Origin: Pseudomonas gingeri
GTDB lineage: Bacteria; Pseudomonadota; Gammaproteobacteria; Pseudomonadales; Pseudomonadaceae
Direction of reading: 5' to 3'
Assembly (NCBI RefSeq): GCF_013386165.1
Contig: NZ_JACAOS010000021.1
Span: forward strand, 62,768 to 126,767
Length of the DNA stretch: 64,000 nt
A program made the position numbers and the translations under genes. The notes beneath the pieces were generated by a model. It did not search any database. It was not told where the DNA came from and saw nothing but the letters and a program-made list of their open reading frames with translations. The stretch's first letter is position 1, and every line of letters starts with the position of its first letter. Positions 1 through 7,838 of this stretch are shown one piece after another.

Positions 1-135
1 GTCGATCAGACGATCAGAACCATCTTGAGCGACTGCTTGTTGAGTGTGGGCGACCACGGGCTGAGCCGAAGAAGCGGCGAAAGCGTTGACTGCGAGTACC
101 GAAAAGGCGAGGCCGAGAAAGAGTTGACGTTTCAT
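1..135 (-). CDS. Small secreted protein, 3' part outside the window
   Basis: The reverse strand reads from an ATG at 133-135 in an open frame to the window edge, giving 45 residues beginning MKRQLFLGLAFSVLAVNAFA. That is a typical Sec signal peptide (basic N-terminus, hydrophobic core, cleavage probably after AFA), followed by a Gln/Ala/Val-rich stretch and QDGSDRLID. The ribosome binding site CGGAG lies 8-9 bases before the ATG. Pseudomonas genomes carry small exported proteins with repeated GGSDRL-like units, and the DGSDRL here resembles the first such unit, but the rest is missing. No function is assigned. Confidence 0.6.
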   Translation of the reverse strand, partial: MKRQLFLGLAFSVLAVNAFAASSAQPVVAHTQQAVAQDGSDRLID

Positions 136-346
136 GGTGGTGTGCTCCGGGTGTTATGCGTTGGGTATGGAGCGAAGGTTACGCGCCTGGATTTTTAAGA
201 GAACTTCATTGGGTCGATGGTGACCATCGATGGCAATGATGGAGAGGTGTAGGGGCTGAAAATGGCCCGACTGTGTAGGTTCAACAGAAGGCTTGTGTGA
301 TGAAATCGCGAACTGAAGTTGACCCTTTTCGCCAGAGAGCCAGACC

Positions 347-1189
347 ATGAGCCAGCATGATTTCAAGCAACTGGATGTTTTCAGCCGCGAGCCCTTCAAA
401 GGCAATCCCCTGGCGGTGGTCTTCGCCGCCGACTCACTGACCGACGAGCAGATGCAGGCCTTCTCGACCTGGACCAATCTCAGCGAAACCACCTTCCTGC
501 AGACGCCCCAGGACCCTCGGGCGGATTATCGGGTACGGATATTCACCACCAGCCGGGAACTGCCATTCGCCGGTCACCCGACCCTGGGCTCCTGCCATGC
601 CTGGTTGGAAGCCGGGGGCGTGCCCCAGGGCGAGGAGATCATTCAGGAGTGCGGCATCGGCCTGGTGCGGATTCGTCGCCGAGGTGATGACCTGGCGTTT
701 ATCGCTCCGCCGTTTCGCCGTGAAGGCCCCCTGGATGAGGCACTGCGTGAGCGGGTTCGCCTGGGTTTGGGGCTGGCCGCGGAGGAGGTGCTCGATGCCC
801 AGTGGGTGGATAACGGCGTCGATTGGCTGGTGCTGATGTTGCCCGATCGGGCGCGGGTACTGGCGTTAAAACCCGATCAGGCCCAGTTGAAAGGGCTGGC
901 GGTCGGGGTTGTCGCGCCCTGGGATCCGCTGCTGGACGGCGACGATTGTCAGTTCGAAGTGCGTGCTTTCATCTCCGGTGACGGGGTGCCCGAAGACCCG
1001 GCCACCGGCAGCCTTAACGCCGGTATTGCACGTTGGCTGCTGGGCGAGGGGCGGGCACCGCAGTCCTACCGGGCCAGCCAGGGCACGGCGATGGGCCGTG
1101 CCGGGCGGATCCAGGTGGAGCAGGTGGGCGACGAGATCTGGGTCGGCGGTGCTGCCGTGACCTGTATCACCGGTAGCCTGAACCTATAA
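347..1189 (+). CDS. PhzF-family isomerase/epimerase
   Basis: This 280-residue protein matches the PhzF / diaminopimelate-epimerase-like fold. It opens with QLDVFSREPFKGNPLAVVF, where the catalytic Glu-type loop follows (LSETTFL), continues with FAGHPTLGS, and has the hallmark GDGVPEDPATGSLN in the second half. The length is normal for the family. Members isomerise small substrates by proton transfer, with PhzF itself acting on DHHA in phenazine synthesis. No other phenazine gene is nearby, so the natural substrate is unknown and a phz symbol is not justified. The gene stands alone and its 3' end overlaps the convergent Nudix gene by 6 bp. Confidence 0.9.
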   Translation: MSQHDFKQLDVFSREPFKGNPLAVVFAADSLTDEQMQAFSTWTNLSETTFLQTPQDPRADYRVRIFTTSRELPFAGHPTLGSCHAWLEAGGVPQGEEIIQECGIGLVRIRRRGDDLAFIAPPFRREGPLDEALRERVRLGLGLAAEEVLDAQWVDNGVDWLVLMLPDRARVLALKPDQAQLKGLAVGVVAPWDPLLDGDDCQFEVRAFISGDGVPEDPATGSLNAGIARWLLGEGRAPQSYRASQGTAMGRAGRIQVEQVGDEIWVGGAAVTCITGSLNL

Positions 1190-1699
1190 GGGTTGGTTCG
1201 GCGTTTGGGCGATCAGCAGCATCGTCGCCGACAAGGTGTGCCCGTCGGTAATTTCGCCGGCGGCAATCATTGCCGTGAGCTGCGCCAGGGTGACGAACAG
1301 CACGCTGTCGACCTCGCCATCGGTGCTGTCGACGGCTTTACCGTCAATGTCGACCCGGCAGACGGAAACCGCGCTGGCGATCAATGAGGTGTTGCTGTGC
1401 AGCAGCCCCAACTCCGTGACCTTCAGGGCCGGCCAGCCGGTCTCCTCCTGAAGTTCACGAGCGGCGGCATCGCTGGCGGTCTCGCCACGGTCGATGGCGC
1501 CACGGGGGAACTCGATCGATTGGGCGCCGATGGCCCGGCGTTGCAGCACCGCCAGCATCAGGCGTCCATCCGGCAGGACGGGCACCGCGACCACGCCATT
1601 GATGGCCTGGGCTTCCTTGACGATGAAATAACCGCGCTCCTTGACCACGTCGAAGTAGGGCGTGTGCAGCAGGCATTCAGATTCGGTGTCGGGCTTCAT
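1184..1699 (-). CDS. Nudix hydrolase (ADP-ribose pyrophosphatase-like)
   Basis: This is a 171-residue Nudix protein with an intact Nudix box, GAIDRGETASDAAARELQEE followed by TGW, which satisfies GX5EX7REUXEEXGU. Enzymes of this group hydrolyse nucleoside diphosphate derivatives using Mg2+ held by the Nudix-box glutamates. It starts 8 bp after the end of nrtR and is probably the last gene of the nadD2-nrtR transcript. That position fits an ADP-ribose or NAD-derivative pyrophosphatase working with NAD salvage, although substrate assignment from sequence alone is uncertain. Confidence 0.85.
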   Translation of the reverse strand: MKPDTESECLLHTPYFDVVKERGYFIVKEAQAINGVVAVPVLPDGRLMLAVLQRRAIGAQSIEFPRGAIDRGETASDAAARELQEETGWPALKVTELGLLHSNTSLIASAVSVCRVDIDGKAVDSTDGEVDSVLFVTLAQLTAMIAAGEITDGHTLSATMLLIAQTPNQPL

Positions 1700-1707
1700 G
1701 CGCGGTA

Positions 1708-2424
1708 TTACTCCAGAAAGCAGCGGTCGAACAGATAGAGCGCGTCAGGTTTGAGGTTTTCCAGGGTGGCTTGCGGACGGCCGCCATCACCCTGTTTCTT
1801 GCGCCCGGTTTCACGCAGGTAGCCGGCGTCGGTCATCTTCAGCAGGCGTTGCCGGGTGCTGGTCTTGAGCACCGGCCGCGCGAGCACCCGGGAAAAAATC
1901 GCGGTGGCTTCCGGGGCACTGAACTCGGGGCCGAGGAACATCAGCGGCAAGCTGCTGTACAGCGATTTTGACAACAGCCGTTCCTGTGCCGAGGCCACCA
2001 GTGCGTTGTGATCGAAGGGCAGGCGCACCGAAGCGTCAGCGACGCTATCGAGGGCGAACCAGGCCTGCTGCTCGTTGAGGCGCGGCTCTTCACTGACGAT
2101 GGCCAGGTAGAACGTCGAGGATGACCAGCAGCGCGGGTCGCGAAAGGCGTCGCCGACGGTGCCCACCTGTTCGATCCAGGCCAGTGGCAGATTGACCTTG
2201 TCACTGGAGCGCAGGCGCTCGACCGCGTCATCCAGTGTCAGGTCGGCCACCGCACCGTTGACCACCACACCCGGCAAGGCCCAATGACCTTCGAAGGGAT
2301 CGGCTTCACGTTTGTGCAGCAGGATCTGCAGGGCCTGGGAGTGACGGCAGTAGAAAAGCACGCACAGGTCGACGGTGTGCAGGTAGTCGCTTTTCCTTGG
2401 CGCGCGGGGTGTAGGGTCCGGCAT
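1708..2424 (-). CDS. nrtR: NrtR, Nudix-related transcriptional regulator of NAD metabolism
   Basis: The N-terminal half is a Nudix-like domain (LHTVDLCVLFYCR, HKREADPFEGHWALPG) whose Nudix box is degenerate: the metal-binding Glu residues are absent in the stretch GAVADLTLDDAVERL. The C-terminal third is a winged-helix region (TRQRLLKMTDAGYLRETGRK). This is the NrtR architecture, in which the dead Nudix domain senses an ADP-ribose-type ligand. An upstream in-frame ATG at 2445 exists, but the ATG at 2424 is preferred because AGGA lies 6 bases before it; with that start the gene begins just beyond the nadD2 stop. The order nrtR-nadD2 divergent from pncA-pncB-nadE matches PA4916-PA4920 of P. aeruginosa, where the homologue represses these genes. 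Confidence 0.88.
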   Translation of the reverse strand: MPDPTPRAPRKSDYLHTVDLCVLFYCRHSQALQILLHKREADPFEGHWALPGVVVNGAVADLTLDDAVERLRSSDKVNLPLAWIEQVGTVGDAFRDPRCWSSSTFYLAIVSEEPRLNEQQAWFALDSVADASVRLPFDHNALVASAQERLLSKSLYSSLPLMFLGPEFSAPEATAIFSRVLARPVLKTSTRQRLLKMTDAGYLRETGRKKQGDGGRPQATLENLKPDALYLFDRCFLE

Positions 2425-2425
2425 A

Positions 2426-2971
2426 TCAATTCCTGTGTGCGGCATAGAGGCCGTAGTCTACCGGATCCATGCCGGGTGCCATCCAGTGGGCGGGCAATGT
2501 TTCGCCCCGCGCCAATCGTTCGCGCAGCAGCGTACTGCGCACACCCGCTTGTTCTTCCACGCAAAGCACCGAGAACCGTTCCAGTAACAGCGCCCCCCGA
2601 TGGAAGTCCGGCAACTGCGCGGCGACGTCGTGTCCGACCACCAGGGCGATCTGTCGGGTGGGCAGGCCCGTCATTTCGGCCAGGGCGCACAGCAGCTCGT
2701 AACTGTAGATGGGTGCCTGGGTATTTTCAGCCAGTTGCTGTTCGATCCGACACACCGAAATCGCCGACGCACAGGCCGGGCGCACCTCTTCGACGATCGC
2801 CTGCAGCCAGCCCAGGCGCCGCTCGTACTCGGCCATGTGTTTGCCGTGGGGATGCCGGAAGGACGGTACCACCCACACCGAGCGTGCGTGACGTGACGCT
2901 TCGATCATCACTTGGGCGTGACCTGCATGCGGGGGATTGAAGGCGCCGCCGTAGATTGCCAGCTGGTACAT
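2426..2971 (-). CDS. nadD2: NadD2-type nicotinate/nicotinamide mononucleotide adenylyltransferase
   Basis: This 181-residue nucleotidyltransferase has GGAFNPPHAGH at residues 8-18, the (T/H)xGH adenylation motif of the family. Near the C-terminus it has STLLRERL, a variant of the ISSTxIR phosphate-binding motif. It would join ATP to the mononucleotide made by PncB, giving the adenine dinucleotide used by NadE. Pseudomonas also has a chromosomal nadD near proA, so this is the salvage-linked second copy, hence nadD2. It is the first gene after the operator-bearing divergent promoter. Confidence 0.85.
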   Translation of the reverse strand: MYQLAIYGGAFNPPHAGHAQVMIEASRHARSVWVVPSFRHPHGKHMAEYERRLGWLQAIVEEVRPACASAISVCRIEQQLAENTQAPIYSYELLCALAEMTGLPTRQIALVVGHDVAAQLPDFHRGALLLERFSVLCVEEQAGVRSTLLRERLARGETLPAHWMAPGMDPVDYGLYAAHRN

Positions 2972-2995
2972 GGATGGGTCTCCTTTTGCTGTTTT

Positions 2996-3015
2996 AAGGT
3001 ACTCGTCATGTACTT
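2996..3015. promoter_or_regulatory. Putative NrtR operator, nadD2 side
   Basis: An imperfect palindrome, AAGGTACTCGTCATGTACTT, lies 25 bp upstream of the nadD2 start. Its right half CATGTAC is identical to the half-site of the second palindrome at 3094-3115, and the outer GTAC on both sides keeps the same spacing. Placement between divergent genes of the NAD salvage pathway, next to nrtR, supports assignment to NrtR. Confidence 0.65.
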
Positions 3016-3093
3016 ATTGATCAAGGGGGTAATTCACGGTTAAGGCCCACTGGAATTTGATAATCAAAAAATAACTATGCTGTGCTTGATTTA

Positions 3094-3115
3094 AAAGTAC
3101 ATGACATGTACCTTT
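3094..3115. promoter_or_regulatory. Putative NrtR operator, pncA side
   Basis: The core GTACATG-A-CATGTAC is a perfect 7-1-7 inverted repeat with T/A-rich flanks (AAA and CTTT). It lies 27 bp upstream of the pncA ATG and is repeated in weaker form at 2996-3015. The two sites are centred about 100 bp apart, one near each divergent promoter, so one repressor could control both transcripts. Confidence 0.75.
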
Positions 3116-3141
3116 GATTCATCGCCAAGGGAGAACCTGCC

Positions 3142-3795
3142 ATGAACGCTCAAGAGATCAAGACCGCCGCCTTCGATGTCGACGCCCAGAAGGGCTTCAC
3201 ACCACTCTGCCCGGATGAACTGCCGGTGGTGGGCGGGCACCTGATCGGTGCCGAGCTGAACTTCATGGCCTCGCTGGCCGATCTCCGCGTCGGCAGCAAG
3301 GATGCTCACAGTCCCCAGGCACCCTGGGTGGTGGGCTCCCATGAGCAGATGTTCAAACCCACGGGGCTGGAACACGCCGACCTGACCTGGGTCAGCCACT
3401 GCGTACCCGGTACCGAAGGTTTCACGCTGCTCGATGAGCTACCGGCGCCCCAGGACTACGATTACTTCGTCTGGAAGGGCGTGGAGCCGGACCTGCACCC
3501 TTACGGCGCCTGCTTCCACGACCTCCAGCACAAGCTCTCCACTGGCGTGATCGAGTACCTGAATGCCCGGAAAATCCGGCAGGTGATCGTCGGCGGCCTG
3601 GCCCTGGATTACTGCGTCAAGACCACCGCGCTGCAATTGGCGGGGGCGGGTTTCAAGGTCATCGTCTACCTGCCGGCCTGCCGCGCCATCAGTGCCGACG
3701 GCGCGCAGCAGGCGGTCCACGACCTGCAGCAGGCGCGTATCGAGGTCGTCAACAGTCGCGAACAGCTGGCCCGCGCGGCTAGCCACAAGGAGTAA
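3142..3795 (+). CDS. pncA: Nicotinamidase
   Basis: This 217-residue isochorismatase-fold hydrolase would deaminate nicotinamide to nicotinic acid, the entry step of the Preiss-Handler route. The catalytic triad is visible as Asp12 (FDVD), Lys112 (VWKG) and Cys158 (LDYCVKTTA). Asp54, His56 (KDAH) and His86 (SHCVPGTEG) match the metal-binding residues of bacterial nicotinamidases. A GGGAG ribosome site precedes the ATG. It heads the pncA-pncB-nadE operon, with 3 bp to pncB. Confidence 0.92.
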   Translation: MNAQEIKTAAFDVDAQKGFTPLCPDELPVVGGHLIGAELNFMASLADLRVGSKDAHSPQAPWVVGSHEQMFKPTGLEHADLTWVSHCVPGTEGFTLLDELPAPQDYDYFVWKGVEPDLHPYGACFHDLQHKLSTGVIEYLNARKIRQVIVGGLALDYCVKTTALQLAGAGFKVIVYLPACRAISADGAQQAVHDLQQARIEVVNSREQLARAASHKE

Positions 3796-3798
3796 GCC

Positions 3799-5028
3799 AT
3801 GGAAAGTGCATTCAACCGCGAAGGCGGCATCATCCAGGGTCTGCTGGATACCGACTACTACACCTTCACCATGATGCAGGCGGTGCTGCACCAGTACCCC
3901 AACGTCGAGGTGGAGTATCAGTTCATCGTGCGTTCCCGGGAGAAACTCACGCACCTGATCCCCGAGCTGCGCCTTGAACTGGAAAAGCTCGCTGACCTGC
4001 AAATGCGCGACGGCGAACTGCGTTTCCTGTTCAACCGGCGTTTTCGCGAATACCTGACCCCGGATTTCGAGCAGTTCCTCGGCCTGTTCCGGTTCAACCT
4101 GAGTTATGTCCATGTCAGCGAAATCGACGGTCAACTGAGCCTCCGCGTCCGTGGCCCGATGCTGCACTGCATCATGTTCGAACAGCCGCTGCTGGCTTTG
4201 GTCAGCGAGTTGCGCAACCGCGACAAATACCCGCAAGTGACCCTGGAAGACGTCACCCGCAAGCTCTACCAGAAATTTGAATGGCTGGAGAAAAACCTCA
4301 GCCGCGATGAACTGGCCGACCTGCGGGTCTCGGACTTCTCGACCCGCCGGCGCTTGTCGTTCCGCGCCCAGCGCGAGGTGGTGGATATCATGCGACGCGA
4401 TTTCCCCGGCGTGTTTGTCGGCACCAGCAATGCGCACCTGGCCTATGAGTTCGATCTTCCGCTGATCGGCACCATGGCCCACCAATGGCTGATGGTGCAC
4501 CAGCAACTCGGCCGCCTGCGGGAAAGCCAGAATGCGGCGTTGGAGAACTGGGTGCGCGAATACCGTGGGCGTCTCGGGATTGCCCTGACCGATTGCATCA
4601 GCACCGATTTTTTCCTCAAGGACTTCGACCTTTATTTCGCCAAGCTCTACGACGGCTTGCGCCAGGACTCGGGCGATCCGATTGTCTGGGCCGACAAGGT
4701 GCTGGCGCGCTACGCGCAGTTGGGGATCGATCCGATGACCAAGGACCTGATGTTTTCCGATGGCTTGAACTTCGAGAAGTGCCTGCCGATCCTGCGCCAC
4801 ATTCGTGGCAAGGCCCGCTTCGGGTTCGGCATGGGCACCAGCCTGGCCTGCGACGTCGAGGGGGTCGAACCGCTGAGTATCGTGATGAAACTGGTGCGGG
4901 TTCACGGCGAACCGGTGGTGAAGTTTTCCGATGATCCGGTGAAGAACGTTTGTGAAGACCCGTCGTTCCTGCGCTATGCGGCGCAGGTGTTCAACGTGAC
5001 TGAATTCAACCAGAAGCTGGAGGTGTGA
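3799..5028 (+). CDS. pncB: Nicotinate phosphoribosyltransferase
   Basis: This 409-residue protein matches PncB: LLDTDYYTFTMMQAV at the N-terminus, FSTRRRLSFRAQ in the middle, then LIGTMAHQWLM, which carries the histidine region phosphorylated by ATP, and GLRQDSGDPI in the PRPP-binding half. It converts nicotinate and PRPP to nicotinate mononucleotide with ATP hydrolysis. AAGGAG lies just before the ATG. nadE follows one base after its stop, so translation is probably coupled. Confidence 0.94.
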   Translation: MESAFNREGGIIQGLLDTDYYTFTMMQAVLHQYPNVEVEYQFIVRSREKLTHLIPELRLELEKLADLQMRDGELRFLFNRRFREYLTPDFEQFLGLFRFNLSYVHVSEIDGQLSLRVRGPMLHCIMFEQPLLALVSELRNRDKYPQVTLEDVTRKLYQKFEWLEKNLSRDELADLRVSDFSTRRRLSFRAQREVVDIMRRDFPGVFVGTSNAHLAYEFDLPLIGTMAHQWLMVHQQLGRLRESQNAALENWVREYRGRLGIALTDCISTDFFLKDFDLYFAKLYDGLRQDSGDPIVWADKVLARYAQLGIDPMTKDLMFSDGLNFEKCLPILRHIRGKARFGFGMGTSLACDVEGVEPLSIVMKLVRVHGEPVVKFSDDPVKNVCEDPSFLRYAAQVFNVTEFNQKLEV

Positions 5029-5029
5029 G

Positions 5030-5857
5030 ATGGGAACCGGGAATCAGGATCGTATTGCCAAGGCGCTTGGCGTGAATCGGCAACTGGCACCGGGCGACGA
5101 GACGGCGGAGCTGGCCCGCCGCATCGACTTCATCAAGAAGCTGCTCAAGCGCTCCGGTTGTGGGGCGCTGGTGCTGGGGGTCAGTGGCGGCGTCGACTCA
5201 CTGACGGCGGGCCGGCTCTGTCAGTTGGCGGTGGAGCAGTTGCGCGAGGAGGGCGGTACGGCGCGTTTTATCGCCATGCGCTTGCCGTACCGGACCCAGG
5301 CGGATGAAAGCGATGCCCAGGCGTCCCTGGCGTTTATCCGGCCGGACCAGGTCAGCACCGCGAATATCTCGGCCTGCGTGGAAGGCTTGATGGGCAGCGT
5401 CGATGTCGAGGGGTTGCAAGCAACGCCGGCGCAGGTGGATTTCGTCAAAGGCAACGTCAAGGCCCGGGCGCGGATGATGACCCAGTACGCCCTCGCCAAC
5501 TTCGTCAACGGGCTGGTGGTCGGCACCGATCACGCGGCGGAGGCGCTGATGGGCTTTTTTACCAAGTTCGGCGACGGTGCTTGCGACCTGGCGCCTTTGT
5601 CCGGTTTGACCAAGGGCCAGGTGCGGCAGTTGGCGTCGGCCCTGGGAGCGCCGGAGCATTTGGTGTACAAGGCGCCGACGGCCGATCTGGAAGAGTTGCT
5701 GCCAGGCAAGCTGGACGAGGTCGCCTATGGCTGCACCTATGCCGAGATCGACGCCTACCTGTTGGGGCAACCGGTGTCGGCGCCGGTCAGCGCGATTATC
5801 GAAGCGGCCTATGCCAGGACCGCGCACAAGCGGACCCTGCCGTACTCACCGGTGTAA
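5030..5857 (+). CDS. nadE: NH3-dependent NAD+ synthetase
   Basis: The 275 residues form the ammonia-dependent NadE type, without the glutaminase domain of longer homologues. The ATP-pyrophosphatase motif SGGVDS lies at residues 52-57, and GTDHAAEALMGFFTKFGDGACDL supplies the deamido-NAD site. It amidates nicotinate adenine dinucleotide to NAD, completing the pathway PncA, PncB, NadD2, NadE encoded side by side here. It is the last gene of the operon; the next gene is convergent. Confidence 0.94.
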   Translation: MGTGNQDRIAKALGVNRQLAPGDETAELARRIDFIKKLLKRSGCGALVLGVSGGVDSLTAGRLCQLAVEQLREEGGTARFIAMRLPYRTQADESDAQASLAFIRPDQVSTANISACVEGLMGSVDVEGLQATPAQVDFVKGNVKARARMMTQYALANFVNGLVVGTDHAAEALMGFFTKFGDGACDLAPLSGLTKGQVRQLASALGAPEHLVYKAPTADLEELLPGKLDEVAYGCTYAEIDAYLLGQPVSAPVSAIIEAAYARTAHKRTLPYSPV

Positions 5858-5875
5858 GCGCAGCGGCCGATGCCG

Positions 5876-7108
5876 TCAGGGCAGGCTCGGCAGTGATCCG
5901 CAGTTCCCGACGATCTGCTGGCCGGCAAAGGCCTTGGCCACGAACAGCGTCGAATCAGGTAGGGAACCATTGACGGTCGCGGAATGGTTGAGCGCCGGAT
6001 ACAGGTGCCATTCGATCCGGTCACCGGCCTTGCAGGCGGCGCGGACCAGCGCCTGCTGGTCTGGCGCGAACACATCGCGGTCCTTGCCGCCCGTACCGAC
6101 GAAGATCGGAATAGCCGATTTCAGCGTCGGGTAGGCCGCCGCACGGGTGACCGTATCGAAGGCTGCCTTGGGTGAACGCTTGAAGCTGTTGTCGAAGGTG
6201 AGTTGGTTGGCGACGACCTGTTGCTCGATCTCATGCAGGCAGCCACGCTGGCTCAGTTCATAGGTCGGCCTTGCCTGTTCATCCAGGTAGTCGCCCGGCT
6301 CGAACGAAGGATCCAGCAACCTTGCGGTGTCGAGCCGCAGCAGGTTGTAGGCGAAGGTCGGCACCACCGACTGGTGGGCATTGGTTCGCTCCCGGTTGGC
6401 CGCCTTCTGGTGCCTGGCGGCATAGGGTGTCCCCGTTGCCAGCACCCCGACGATATCGAGTTCCGGCGCATAGTCCCTGGCGTACACGGCCGTGCCGAAG
6501 GCGGCGCGACCGCCCTGGGACTGGCCGAAGACCACGACCCGTGTCGACAGCTCGAAATCACCGTGGGACACCGCACGGATGCTGTCGAGAATGTTGTACG
6601 CCAAGGGGCGGGTGAGCCCGTACGGATGCAGGCCCGGCGTTCCCAGGCCCTGGTAGTCGGTGGCGACGATGGCGTAGCCCTGCGCCAGCCAGTGATTGAG
6701 GTAATGGCTGTCGCGCGCGCTGCGACTGTTGAACGACGGTGCGCAGACATCGGCGCTGCCCACCGTCCCATGTGCCCAGGCCATCAGCGGCCAACCACCT
6801 TCGGGCGGTGTGCCCTTGGGCACAAACAGGGCGCCGGAGACGACGTTGACCCTGTGATTGTCCACGCCATCGGTCGATGTGTAGAGGATTCGCAGGTTCA
6901 GGCCCGCTTCGGCGAGGCTTTGCCCGGACGTCAGTGGTTCGCTGCGCAACAGGCGACCGGGTGTGCCGGGGACCTTGTCGGTCCAGGTATAAAACCCGGG
7001 GACACCGCCGTCCCCGGCGACTGGCGAGGGTTCGGCCACTGCACTGCAAGCGCCCAGGGCGGACGCCAGGCACAACATGCCGAGCCATTGGGCGTTGATC
7101 CTGTTCAT
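5876..7108 (-). CDS. Secreted lipase-family alpha/beta hydrolase, lipoprotein
   Basis: The protein has about 410 residues and an N-terminal lipobox (LASALGAC), indicating a lipid-anchored envelope protein. The body resembles the secretory lipase / cholinesterase-like hydrolase group: WAHGTVGSADVCAPS forms the oxyanion region, ATDYQGLG follows, and the nucleophile elbow is GQSQGG. A late HLYPALNHSATV supplies the histidine. I prefer the ATG at 7108 because GAGGA sits 7 bases upstream; the in-frame ATG at 7114 is too close to it. The substrate is not predictable. It is convergent with nadE, and the next gene, nudK, is also on the minus strand. Confidence 0.75.
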   Translation of the reverse strand: MNRINAQWLGMLCLASALGACSAVAEPSPVAGDGGVPGFYTWTDKVPGTPGRLLRSEPLTSGQSLAEAGLNLRILYTSTDGVDNHRVNVVSGALFVPKGTPPEGGWPLMAWAHGTVGSADVCAPSFNSRSARDSHYLNHWLAQGYAIVATDYQGLGTPGLHPYGLTRPLAYNILDSIRAVSHGDFELSTRVVVFGQSQGGRAAFGTAVYARDYAPELDIVGVLATGTPYAARHQKAANRERTNAHQSVVPTFAYNLLRLDTARLLDPSFEPGDYLDEQARPTYELSQRGCLHEIEQQVVANQLTFDNSFKRSPKAAFDTVTRAAAYPTLKSAIPIFVGTGGKDRDVFAPDQQALVRAACKAGDRIEWHLYPALNHSATVNGSLPDSTLFVAKAFAGQQIVGNCGSLPSLP

Positions 7109-7154
7109 CGACATGTCCTCTGTTCCTGGCAGGTGCTGTCGCTAAAAAGACACT

Positions 7155-7751
7155 TCAGTGCGGGGATTCAAGGGTCTTGTTCAGCGCCACATACTGCAAC
7201 AGCATGATGGTCTTGGCATCGACGATCTCCCCGCGACGGACCGCTTGCAGCGCATCGTCCAGGGACAGCTCCAGCACTTCCAGGTCCTCGCCCTCGGCTT
7301 CCAGGCCGCCACCGTGGCTGACCTTGCTATCGCCATCGTATTCGCCGAGGAAGAAATGCAGTTTCTCGGTCACCGAGCCCGGGCTCATGAAGGCTTCAAA
7401 GATCTTCTGCACGTTCTGCACGCGGTAGCCGGTTTCTTCCTCGGCTTCGGCGCGGATACGGTCCTCGGGCGAGGCATTTTCCAGCAAGCCGGCGGCGGCT
7501 TCCACCAACATGCCGTCGTGGCCGTTGACGAACACCGGGAAGCGGAATTGCCGGGTCAGCACCACGGTCTGTTTTTCGCGATTGAACAACAGGATGGTCG
7601 CGCCATTGCCTCGGTCGTAGGTCTCGCGGCTTTGCCGCTGCCAGGTGCCGTCGCTGCGCAGGAAGTCGAAGGTGGTTTTCTTCAGCAGATACCAGTCGTC
7701 CGAGAGGACGGTGCTGTCGACGATACGAACCCGGTCTTTCGTTGCGGTCAT
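7155..7751 (-). CDS. nudK: GDP-mannose pyrophosphatase NudK-like Nudix hydrolase
   Basis: This 198-residue protein resembles E. coli NudK along its length, including the start (VLSDDWYLLKKTTFDF) and the end (GEIVDAKTIMLLQY). The Nudix region reads GLLENASPEDRIRAEAEEET followed by GY. The first Glu of GX5EX7REUXEEXGU is Ser and the RE pair is AE, while the EE dyad is kept. NudK homologues hydrolyse GDP-mannose to GMP and mannose-1-phosphate. The changes in the box may alter metal binding or specificity. Confidence 0.8.
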   Translation of the reverse strand: MTATKDRVRIVDSTVLSDDWYLLKKTTFDFLRSDGTWQRQSRETYDRGNGATILLFNREKQTVVLTRQFRFPVFVNGHDGMLVEAAAGLLENASPEDRIRAEAEEETGYRVQNVQKIFEAFMSPGSVTEKLHFFLGEYDGDSKVSHGGGLEAEGEDLEVLELSLDDALQAVRRGEIVDAKTIMLLQYVALNKTLESPH

Positions 7752-7798
7752 GATCCACGCCCTGTGGTGTGCAAAGGCCGAATCATAAAGCGCAATGG

Positions 7799-7829
7799 GC
7801 GTCTTGTGGGAATTGTTCCCACAAGACGC
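7799..7829. repeat. Perfect 14-bp inverted repeat (hairpin)
   Basis: GCGTCTTGTGGGAA and its exact complement are separated by TTG. It lies between the end of the MFS gene and the start of nudK, both on the minus strand. There is no T-run on either side, so it is not a classic intrinsic terminator. It could be a transcript-end stabiliser or weak terminator after the MFS gene. Confidence 0.7.
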
Positions 7830-7838
7830 GCTGACGTG

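Noticed and set aside
347..1189. Phenazine biosynthesis gene phzF
   Set aside because: No other phz gene is near; PhzF-fold proteins are common and functionally diverse.
2445..2445. ATG 2445 as nrtR start
   Set aside because: It would overlap the nadD2 end; the ATG at 2424 has an AGGA site 6 bases upstream.
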